From a virus, in IMG/VR virus record IMGVR_UViG_3300027954_000002, positions 1-27,382 of that record: 27,382 bases of DNA; one strand, written 5' to 3'. Under the pieces are notes generated by a model. It saw nothing but the letters and a program-made list of their open reading frames with translations. It ran no database searches and had not been told where the DNA came from. Made by a program: the position numbers and the translations under genes. Below, piece by piece: positions 14,805 through 20,862 of the stretch. How positions within the stretch are numbered: position 1 is the stretch's first letter; every line of letters starts with the position of its first letter.

Positions 14805-15256
14805 CACGCTTTAAGATGATCTAGGGCCTTCATCTTTAAGTAATTGTCTCGACCAAGGCGCCATATACCGCCATTCTGGTTGATGACCTTCATCACGCTT
14901 GGCGTGAAGTATTTTCGTGCTATGGCTTCAATCCTACGTCGCTCAGCAGGACCGTAATTTGGTAAGCTCGGTGTATGTGTCCAAAGCTCACCGCCTTTGA
15001 TTGCGCAGGCATTGGGCAATCTCATGTAGAACATGCAGGCTGAGATGCACTGGCCCGCAATACGTACTTGGATTTCACGCGCGCGCAGGATAGCCGCGTT
15101 TCGCTCAAAGCGGTAAATGTCTCCACCAAGGTCTTTCATGATGATGACAGTCTTGGTATCCGGCTTTAAGTACTCCTCAATATTATAGTTATCCCCATCA
15201 CTGATGGTAACTGTTCCAGCGATTGCAATCGCTGCAACAAGTGTAGCTATTCCCAT
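14801..15256 (-). CDS. Secreted ClpP-like (COG3904-type) protein
   Basis: A 151-residue protein with a hydrophobic signal-like N-terminus (MGIATLVAAIAIAGTVTI). Then GG at residues 44-45 in DLGGDIYRF, a CISAC motif with Ser72, and H94 in LWTHTP. The order of Gly-Gly, C-x-SAC and a following His is typical of ClpP-fold periplasmic proteins (COG3904 group), where the Ser and His are catalytic. Four cysteines may form disulfides. Its ATG overlaps the polymerase palm gene by ten bases with AAAGG upstream, so it is the last gene of the leftward operon. Target unknown; host-envelope processing or lysis is a guess. Confidence 0.55.
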   Translation of the reverse strand: MGIATLVAAIAIAGTVTISDGDNYNIEEYLKPDTKTVIIMKDLGGDIYRFERNAAILRAREIQVRIAGQCISACMFYMRLPNACAIKGGELWTHTPSLPNYGPAERRRIEAIARKYFTPSVMKVINQNGGIWRLGRDNYLKMKALDHLKAC

Positions 15257-16071
15257 GGTGGTATACCTTTCATATTGCCCCAGTTGGGGCCGCCCTTCAC
15301 ATCAACGCCCAACGTGAACTTGCGCCCTTTTGCCTCCAACTCCACTGTCATGTAGCCCTTCATCAGTTTGATGAACTCGCGCAGGCGATCTAAGGGCTTT
15401 TCAGGATAATCTAGCAAGATTGAATCGTGAACGGGCGCAAGCAAGAACATCGGTTTGGCCAGCTCAGAGTAATCCCGATAGATCGCTATCAATGCGCGGC
15501 GAATAATGTCAGCCACTGTGCTTTGTGGATTGTACGCTGTAATAGCATTCCATAGGTCCGGCCCAGGCTTGTCAAGTAGCCGCACGCCTTTGCCAAGCAA
15601 GTTCCAAATGAAGCGCTTGTTTTCACGAAACTCCTTCTGCAAGTCCTTGCGCCACTGCGGCAAGCTTGGGTAGGCTACTGTATTGTACAGCTCAATCATT
15701 CTGATGGCGTCAGGCTCGCTAATCTCATTCACGAGCGCGAAGGTGCGATACTTAACGTTGTAGTTCATGCCATGGTTCGACTTCTTGCCCATCTGGCGCA
15801 CGGTCATATTGCGGGGCAGGAACCTAGCAAACAGATCAAATATCTCGGGTACGTGCTCCCTGCGCAGCTCACGGATCGTGTCGGGATCGGTCGCGCTTTG
15901 TAGGTATTTTTGCTCCGCCTCAATGATATCTTTTGGCAGCCCTGTCATCAAAGCGGCTGTATTGACGTGTGGTGATTCGCCAGATTCTACGACCTTAATC
16001 ATGTTTTCGTCGCCCGATAGGTAGGCTACAATCACCCACTCCGCGCCGGCTAGGTCGAATTCCAGCAGCAT
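15247..16071 (-). CDS. polA: Family A DNA polymerase, palm/fingers part (C-terminal half)
   Basis: A 274-residue protein that holds only the catalytic core. Motif A is D6-LAGA-E11 (catalytic Asp and the steric-gate Glu), motif B is R92-x3-K96-x7-Y104, motif C is H215-D216-S217. Spacing in motif B matches Taq (R659, K663, Y671), but Taq F667 is replaced by H100 and the Glu of HDE by S217. There is no thumb, exonuclease or glycosylase part; those are encoded at 19204-20862. The ATG lies just before motif A and has GGA upstream. Alone it would lack primer-template grip, so it should need the other half. Confidence 0.85.
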   Translation of the reverse strand: MLLEFDLAGAEWVIVAYLSGDENMIKVVESGESPHVNTAALMTGLPKDIIEAEQKYLQSATDPDTIRELRREHVPEIFDLFARFLPRNMTVRQMGKKSNHGMNYNVKYRTFALVNEISEPDAIRMIELYNTVAYPSLPQWRKDLQKEFRENKRFIWNLLGKGVRLLDKPGPDLWNAITAYNPQSTVADIIRRALIAIYRDYSELAKPMFLLAPVHDSILLDYPEKPLDRLREFIKLMKGYMTVELEAKGRKFTLGVDVKGGPNWGNMKGIPPWE

Positions 16072-16189
16072 TCTCGCGTTCCTTTTTGACTTTGCGCCAA
16101 GCTCTGCGGCGCGCGTTGATCTTGTCTTTGTTAAGCTCGACCCAGCGCTTCAGGTATTCCTTGCGAACCTCAGGAAGCTTGTGCGGCAT
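15995..16189 (-). CDS. Short basic protein resembling an HNH-endonuclease leader
   Basis: A 64-residue, strongly basic protein. The segment EYLKRWVELNKDKINARRR resembles the N-terminal helical repeats seen before the HNH core in phage HNH/endonuclease VII-like proteins, but no HNH His/Asn or zinc cysteines follow. Its last 77 bases overlap the polymerase palm gene in another frame, and its message carries that gene's SD. It may be a remnant of a homing endonuclease that helped break the polymerase gene, or simply a small DNA-binding protein. SD is weak. Confidence 0.4.
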   Translation of the reverse strand: MPHKLPEVRKEYLKRWVELNKDKINARRRAWRKVKKERENAAGIRPSRRGVGDCSLPIGRRKHD

Positions 16190-16194
16190 AGCTG

Positions 16195-16401
16195 CTATCC
16201 ATGATCGCTGGCCTTCACGAAGTATTCAGTTTCGCTGCCATCAGGATGCAGCACTATATGCTTGCACAACGTGCAGCCATTACTTTGCGCCTCAACAGCA
16301 TCACAGCCCGAAAGGGCGCATATTGGCTTACCAGCGCAGACCACAATCTCATCAAGATTGCCAGGATTATTTATCTGGCGCGCTCTTTCCCAGGCGTCCA
16401 T
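16195..16401 (-). CDS. Small Cys-rich protein (68 aa)
   Basis: From the ATG at 16401 (AGGGA eight bases upstream) the protein is 68 residues; an ATG at 16446 would add 15 but has poorer SD spacing. Five cysteines (VVCAGKPICALSGC, CTLC) suggest metal binding. It overlaps the upstream zinc-finger gene by 35 bases. No family recognised; it belongs to the run of small genes between the polymerase halves. Confidence 0.5.
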   Translation of the reverse strand: MDAWERARQINNPGNLDEIVVCAGKPICALSGCDAVEAQSNGCTLCKHIVLHPDGSETEYFVKASDHG

Positions 16402-16615
16402 AAACGTTTTCCCTATAGAGACGTAGGTCCTCTTCACGACTATCATTCCAAATCCAGCGCATCACCATTTCGTTAAGCTCTACATCGCACTTTGCACAAA
16501 GTGGGCGAAAGACATTCCCATCAGAACACATTTGCCATTGGTAAGTGGCGCGCTCCCCACAGCGCACACACTTCTTCCGACGAACACCAATCTCTGTGTA
16601 GGGCTTGCGCCTCAT
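16367..16615 (-). CDS. Zinc-finger-like phage protein (82 aa)
   Basis: Two CxxC pairs (CVRC and CAKC) frame QMCSDGNVFRPLC, and the C-terminal half is a charged helix (ELNEMVMRWIWND). The pattern CxxC - W-x-x-C-x-DGN-x-x-RPLC-x-x-C-D-x-x-LN is one I associate with small conserved phage proteins near nucleotide-metabolism genes. It overlaps the MazG-like gene upstream by four bases, so it is probably coexpressed. Likely binds one zinc; partner unknown. Confidence 0.6.
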   Translation of the reverse strand: MRRKPYTEIGVRRKKCVRCGERATYQWQMCSDGNVFRPLCAKCDVELNEMVMRWIWNDSREEDLRLYRENVYGRLGKSAPDK

Positions 16616-16968
16616 AGCTTATACTGACTGCCAAGCTCCTCCGACTTGCGGTTGAAAACTCGAATGACTGCCTCTTCGAGCGTAAAGCCTTGGGAGGCTG
16701 CTAATAGGTCCAAGTAAACCAGCGTGTCGCCGATCTCATCTTGCAGCTTTTCAGCAAGTTCCTGGGGGCCTTCCTTGTTACCTCGAATCCCATCACGAAA
16801 GCGGTTAAGCTTCTTGGCAATATTGGCCGCCTCGCCCAGCTCGCCTAAGGTAGCAACCATCCAATCAGATAAACTCCAGTCATGTATTGGATGCCCAAAG
16901 CCTTTTGGGGATTTGCATCGCTGGGTATTGATGTGGCGCAGACGTGCGAATGTTAGAGGCTCGGTCAT
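16612..16968 (-). CDS. MazG-like NTP pyrophosphohydrolase
   Basis: A 118-residue protein from ATG 16968, chosen because AGGAGA lies just upstream; the longer reading from 16995 lacks an SD. Metal-binding acidic residues appear as GELGEAANIAKK and, one helix later, LQDEIGDTLVYLD, matching the E-x-x-E ... E-x-x-D layout of all-alpha MazG-type enzymes that hydrolyse nucleoside triphosphates to monophosphates. Its position beside ThyX suggests a role in dNTP balance, for example lowering dUTP or supplying dUMP. Substrate is not readable from sequence. Confidence 0.75.
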   Translation of the reverse strand: MTEPLTFARLRHINTQRCKSPKGFGHPIHDWSLSDWMVATLGELGEAANIAKKLNRFRDGIRGNKEGPQELAEKLQDEIGDTLVYLDLLAASQGFTLEEAVIRVFNRKSEELGSQYKL

Positions 16969-16969
16969 G

Positions 16970-17353
16970 CTACTTCTCCTTAGGTGTGCAAACACCCTTT
17001 AGGCGTACAGCCCATCTATTGAACTGAACCCTAAAAAGGTTGAATGCATCTTGATAGTTCATTGTTGTATCAAGGAAGGGCACCTCAGAGAGCACCTTCA
17101 GCACCTCCATAGTGAGTGCGTTGGTTTTTTTGTAACTTGCTATATTGAAGCCATAAACCTTGATGCGCATGCCCCTAACATGATATTGATTGATTGGTTC
17201 AGTATCTGTGGTTAGCTGACCACTAAACTTCTGCGCTACTTGCTCATCGTCCCAGCCTTCTTTGTAGGCTTTGCGGTCCGGCGTCAGGGCATGCTCTTCC
17301 ATGAAGCGGCTAAGTTGGATGGTTTCTAGTACCGAAAGTACGCGCTTCGTCAT
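16970..17353 (-). CDS. Hypothetical protein, possible HTH-type DNA-binding
   Basis: A 127-residue protein with AAGGTG eight bases before the ATG. The segment YKEGWDDEQVAQKF followed by INQYHVRGMRIKVYG resembles helix-turn-helix repeats in small phage DNA-binding proteins, though the match is loose. The C-terminal half is helical with many aromatics. It ends one base before the MazG-like gene's start. Function not assigned with confidence. Confidence 0.5.
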   Translation of the reverse strand: MTKRVLSVLETIQLSRFMEEHALTPDRKAYKEGWDDEQVAQKFSGQLTTDTEPINQYHVRGMRIKVYGFNIASYKKTNALTMEVLKVLSEVPFLDTTMNYQDAFNLFRVQFNRWAVRLKGVCTPKEK

Positions 17354-17370
17354 TTGCAGGCACCTTTGCG

Positions 17371-18033
17371 TTAGTCTATAAAGAAATCCAGTGCGGCTCC
17401 CGACACTATAGGAAACAGCTTCGCAAACAGCTTGCGCAGTAACTTGGCTACTTGCCTGTGCTCAAGCTGTACGTCATCGCCTGTACGAGACTTTAGGTAG
17501 TGTATCCAGTTTCTCAGCGTCCCGTTCACGTATAGTCTTGTGGGCGTCATGCCTTCGGGCAGCACGGCGCGGGAGACTTCGTAAGCTATGCCCTTCTCAT
17601 GGGCATAGGTTGTAGCGTCTTCGACTGCCGCAATGACGGCTAGTTGCTTATCCAGCCAGCCATCAGATATCTTTGTATCAAGGCAATCAATAGAGAGCTG
17701 TCGATTAGTAGGGTGACGCATGCGAGCCTTGCGCCGTACAAGCTTGCCCAGCTTCTCGCTCGGCGCGTAGCGTTGGCTAAACTCCTGAAAATGGTTATCA
17801 TGACGAAGGAGCTGTCTCCCTATGTCGCGAGTTGTATCTATGGCTGCGCACCAGTTTGCCATTTCGAAGGGCGACCAGTGCTCCTTTTTGATCATGTAGC
17901 GCAGCAGCTTAATATCGCCACTATCCTGCTTGTCAGGGTTACTGACCCGCGCCATAAACATGATGTGTTGCTCAGCCTCAGGTGTGGCCCAGACGGACCA
18001 CACCGAGTTGAAGAGCCAAGGTTTCTCCAGCAC
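17371..18033 (-). CDS. thyX: Flavin-dependent thymidylate synthase ThyX, variant motif
   Basis: A 220-residue protein that should methylate dUMP to dTMP using FAD. It starts at GTG, sharing one base with the previous stop (TAGTG). N-terminal ATPEAEQHIMFMARVSNP is typical of ThyX. The signature region reads RHDNHFQEFSQRY (residues 77-89): the E-x-S-x-R part is intact (E84, S86, R88), but the usual RHR is RHD and the loop is one residue shorter than in the RHR-x7-S consensus. Later MTPTRLYVNGTLRNW also fits. Activity is likely but the variant is worth testing. Cotranscribed with MazG-like and lysis genes. Confidence 0.85.
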   Translation of the reverse strand: MLEKPWLFNSVWSVWATPEAEQHIMFMARVSNPDKQDSGDIKLLRYMIKKEHWSPFEMANWCAAIDTTRDIGRQLLRHDNHFQEFSQRYAPSEKLGKLVRRKARMRHPTNRQLSIDCLDTKISDGWLDKQLAVIAAVEDATTYAHEKGIAYEVSRAVLPEGMTPTRLYVNGTLRNWIHYLKSRTGDDVQLEHRQVAKLLRKLFAKLFPIVSGAALDFFID

Positions 18034-18197
18034 TAAGGTTTAACAGGCTCAACCAGCGCTGGCGCTGGCGTAGGTGAAACCGGCTGTTCAATGACGACGG
18101 GCGTTGGTGTTGGTGCTGGTTTCTTGCCCGAGTTATAGAACGTCAGGAACGCAATCAAGGCTACTGCCCCCGCGCCCAAGATAAAGATTAGAGGCAT
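18033..18197 (-). CDS. Small membrane protein with Pro-rich tail (54 aa), lysis candidate
   Basis: Translated directly from the sequence: MPLIFILGAGAVALIAFLTF is one transmembrane helix, followed by a Pro-rich tail of PTPTP and PTPAPA type. AGGAG lies eight bases before the ATG and overlaps the endolysin stop. It directly follows the endolysin gene and overlaps ThyX by one base. The layout (inner-membrane anchor and extended Pro-rich stalk) suits a spanin-like or holin-related role, but it has no Cys lipobox and the assignment is positional. Confidence 0.55.
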   Translation of the reverse strand: MPLIFILGAGAVALIAFLTFYNSGKKPAPTPTPVVIEQPVSPTPAPALVEPVKP

Positions 18198-18208
18198 ACG
18201 TTATACTC

Positions 18209-18952
18209 CTAGAGCCTCGCAAACTGGTAATGCATCCAATCGAAGTCCGCATCACGGCCGAGGCTTACCGCGCCGGTTTCTTCGATAATCTCCCAATACT
18301 TCAGATACTCAGGATCGGACATCCTGGCATGCATATGGAACTTGCCATCGCTGCTTGTGTAAGGAGCTTTCCTTGTTGAGTGCAGGTCGTTACGCACCGG
18401 GTCGATGTCTACAGCTATGCCCCAGGCATGCATAGACCACGCGGAGCCCCCGCGCATCTTGCGGACGTTCAGGCAGCCGCCGTAAAGGTCCAAGCCCAGG
18501 TCAGTTCTTGATACCTTGTCATAAGCCTTCATCACTTCTGAAAAGATGTGCTCGATTGGCTCGCGCACCTTCATATGGCATGAAAACTTATTAACCGTTT
18601 GCGATTTGCTCCAGGCTATGCGCATCGGAAATGGCAGGGTGGCCATGGTTTGGTTAGAGCCGACCGCGCCATAAAACGGCTCACAGTTAGCCTGCGTGGG
18701 CCACTTACTGCTTGGATGAGTCACGGGTGCAGGCGTAGCAATCCGCATATCGTCGCGGTCGATGGGCAAGCCTGCTGACGTTGGCCATAGCGCTGCCTTG
18801 GTCTTCGGACCTACTACGCCATCAACCTTCAGATTGTTGATACGCTGGAAGGCGCGAACGGCGACCTTAAAATCGTTTGCGCTGGTCTGCCAAATTCCCA
18901 GCTCCCGTAAGCGCTCGGATATTTCGGCGATTTCCTTGTCAGACAGTGCCAT
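18209..18952 (-). CDS. Endolysin: PG-binding domain plus M15-type peptidase
   Basis: A 246-residue protein; ATG 18952 is chosen for GGGAGA five bases upstream. Residues about 5-57 form a peptidoglycan-binding domain (AVRAFQRINNLKVDG, then VVGPKTKAALW). The catalytic part carries SMHAWGIAVDID with H175 and D182, and DWMHYQF with H240, the three zinc ligands of M15 D-Ala-D-Ala/L-Ala-D-Glu peptidases. No signal peptide, so it needs a holin to reach the cell wall. It is flanked by a 26-residue and a 54-residue membrane protein, forming a lysis cassette on the strand opposite the virion genes. Confidence 0.85.
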   Translation of the reverse strand: MALSDKEIAEISERLRELGIWQTSANDFKVAVRAFQRINNLKVDGVVGPKTKAALWPTSAGLPIDRDDMRIATPAPVTHPSSKWPTQANCEPFYGAVGSNQTMATLPFPMRIAWSKSQTVNKFSCHMKVREPIEHIFSEVMKAYDKVSRTDLGLDLYGGCLNVRKMRGGSAWSMHAWGIAVDIDPVRNDLHSTRKAPYTSSDGKFHMHARMSDPEYLKYWEIIEETGAVSLGRDADFDWMHYQFARL

Positions 18953-18953
18953 G

Positions 18954-19034
18954 TTAATCTCCCAATAACGCGAACAAGAGCATAAGCACAATAAGCGTCA
19001 GTGCTCCCATCATCATCCATTCAATTGGGGTCAT
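18954..19034 (-). CDS. Tiny membrane protein (26 aa), holin candidate
   Basis: Translated directly: MTPIEWMMMG, then a hydrophobic run (ALTLIVLMLLFALLGD) that can span the membrane once. AGGAG precedes the ATG, which overlaps the previous stop as ATGA; the stop lies one base before the endolysin ATG. Both signals make it a real gene despite its size. A single-span peptide directly before an endolysin is a good holin or pinholin candidate, though 26 residues is very short for known holins. Confidence 0.65.
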   Translation of the reverse strand: MTPIEWMMMGALTLIVLMLLFALLGD

Positions 19035-19207
19035 TCCAAATCTCCTGAAGCGTGAATGCACCCCGCAACAAACTTTTGTCTGTTGAACCTAGGATAGTGC
19101 ATTGAGAAGTGCGTTGCCAACTTAAAGATTAGGTTAGTACGTTGGTCAGCATCCATCCTAGTGCTTGCTATTGCCTCGGCAATAGCTTCAAAATCGGGCT
19201 TAGTCAT
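19031..19207 (-). CDS. Small conserved-type phage protein (58 aa)
   Basis: Starts at the ATG overlapping the stop of the polymerase N-half (ATGA at 19207-19204); its SD AGGAGG lies inside that gene's last codons. The segments MTKPDFEAIAEAI and YPRFNRQKFVAGC match a short pattern (DFEAIA... NPRFDR-x-x-F-x-x-AC) I recognise from small proteins in many phages and bacteria. No function is known for them. It is coupled on its other side to the 26-residue membrane gene. Confidence 0.65.
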   Translation of the reverse strand: MTKPDFEAIAEAIASTRMDADQRTNLIFKLATHFSMHYPRFNRQKFVAGCIHASGDLE

Positions 19208-20862
19208 CGGTCCTCCTGCACGATAAAGCGCTTGAAGCGCGGGTCTACGTTTTGAAGGTTCATCCCCGTGCCAGCGATCGTCTTGCTGCTGCTGAAACGC
19301 CGGGTCCATGTACCGATAGTATTCCACGAACATCGTAATCTTCCATCGCTATCGAACTCAACTTCCATGTACGTCGATTTTAGCTTCTTCTTATTGCGAA
19401 TGTCCTGGACGTACTTGGCTTCTGGCAGGCCAGTCTTACGATAAATGCGAGAAAGCGCCATGTCGTCGGTCGTGATATTTCCTGTCTTATGGTTAATGTA
19501 GGGCTTGATTTTCTTCAGGCCATAAAAATATTCCGCACATTGCTTCGTGCTATTCGGATTGAATTTCTTCTCTGAGCAGGCGTCTAGTTCAGCTTCCAAC
19601 TGCTCAATCTCATTATTCAGGTCATAGTTTGCTGCGGTGATCTCGTCTCGCGAGACGTGCAACCCAAGCGCAGTCATAAACAATATTGGCGCCATTGTGT
19701 CAATGGCTTCTTGATACTGCGGCCAAAAGCCAACCTGTTTCAGCTCCTCTTCGATAGGATACCAACATTCCAGCGCAACGCAGCCGTCTTTACCATTGTA
19801 GCGCCAAAATACTCGGTAGTCATCAGTCTTGTCCCCCGTCGCATCGCCGATGGTTTTCCACAGCTTTCCTTCGTCCTTCCAGAACGGCTCGCGAGTATAG
19901 ATACTTCCTAGAAAGCCCAAGTCCTTTGGAAATTCGGGATAGAGCATCCCATAACCAATCATTGTGTCGCCAATGGGCCCCCTGGTCATTACACTGGCTT
20001 TGAGTAGTAAGAATGGCGCATCGAAGCCTACGAGGTTCTGATTTACCTTCATGATCTCGCGGTCGTACATGGTACGGGCGTATTCGAGCCATATAAGCTT
20101 CTCCTCCTCAAGGGACCAATAATCGCCTGCGTCGTCCACGAACGGCACGACGAGCCCTTTGCTTGGGCTCGTGCAAAGGCAAAAACACGAGACTTGCTGG
20201 TTGACGCCTTCGAGATCGGTGGCAACTACACCTTCACTTCGTACCAACGCAAAAGCATCCATCACTTCGTCAAACGTAGGCTCGATCAGGATGTCACGCT
20301 GTGGCAGGAGTAAAACACGCGCTACGGACTCATCAAGGGCCTTTTTCAGATCGTTGATAATGAGGTATTTCCATATATACTGTCCATGAATGACAGCCGC
20401 AGGATGTACCGTGGCAATTACCTTGCGCTCATAGGTATCGCTCCATAGGATGGAGCCACGCCATTTCATGATCTCTTTGTGCTTGCCGGTCACAAGCTCA
20501 AGGGCTTGCTGACCGAGCGCAAGGATTACGTTCGCGCCAGACTCACGAATGCGCTTCATGGCCGGCATTGCAAGTTCACGGCCCAGGTCCGTAAGCCGGT
20601 TGCCCCAGAGTAAGGGGCCGCCATCAAATTGGTAAATCTTACCCGTTCGCCTGTCTGTGTAGACTGGCTCTTCCCAAAGGTTCACAACGTAGCAGGATCG
20701 CCGCGCGAGGCCGACCTTAGCCAAGCACTCATTGAAAATCGTTCCGGCTGGGCCAACTAGCGGTTCGCCTTGTCGGACTTCCATAAAACTGGGTGCTTGA
20801 CCGAGGATCAGGATACGGCTCTCAGGATCACCTGCGGTATGCTGACTTTTAGGAAACGTCAT
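19204..20862 (-). CDS. polA: UDG-like domain + 3'-5' exonuclease + N-terminal half of family A DNA polymerase
   Basis: A 552-residue protein. Residues about 15-175 are UDG superfamily (family 4-like): GQAPS at 21-25, GEPLVGPAG near 32-40, HPA at 153-155; the usual GEAPG Glu is Gln and the Fe-S cysteines are not seen. Residues about 205-365 form the proofreading exonuclease: D216/E218 (ATDLEG), N284 with D291 (VNQNLVGFD), Y355/D359 (YNGKD). The rest is thumb and first fingers part, with RRFSSS at 521-526 and NLQN at 535-538. It stops at FIVQEDR, just where Pol I motif A should begin; motif A continues at 16071. Confidence 0.85.
   Translation of the reverse strand: MTFPKSQHTAGDPESRILILGQAPSFMEVRQGEPLVGPAGTIFNECLAKVGLARRSCYVVNLWEEPVYTDRRTGKIYQFDGGPLLWGNRLTDLGRELAMPAMKRIRESGANVILALGQQALELVTGKHKEIMKWRGSILWSDTYERKVIATVHPAAVIHGQYIWKYLIINDLKKALDESVARVLLLPQRDILIEPTFDEVMDAFALVRSEGVVATDLEGVNQQVSCFCLCTSPSKGLVVPFVDDAGDYWSLEEEKLIWLEYARTMYDREIMKVNQNLVGFDAPFLLLKASVMTRGPIGDTMIGYGMLYPEFPKDLGFLGSIYTREPFWKDEGKLWKTIGDATGDKTDDYRVFWRYNGKDGCVALECWYPIEEELKQVGFWPQYQEAIDTMAPILFMTALGLHVSRDEITAANYDLNNEIEQLEAELDACSEKKFNPNSTKQCAEYFYGLKKIKPYINHKTGNITTDDMALSRIYRKTGLPEAKYVQDIRNKKKLKSTYMEVEFDSDGRLRCSWNTIGTWTRRFSSSKTIAGTGMNLQNVDPRFKRFIVQEDR

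Noticed and set aside
16072-19203. Group I or II intron in the polymerase gene
   Set aside because: The gap is filled end to end by coupled coding genes, leaving no room for an intron core on either side.
19204-20862. Split intein at the polymerase break
   Set aside because: The N-half ends FIVQEDR with no Cys-led Hint segment, and the C-half begins directly with polymerase sequence; no intein N or C part is present.
15247-20862. Split polymerase as a sequencing or assembly error
   Set aside because: A frame error cannot insert 3.1 kb of ordered genes, and the start signals at both edges are embedded in neighbouring genes.
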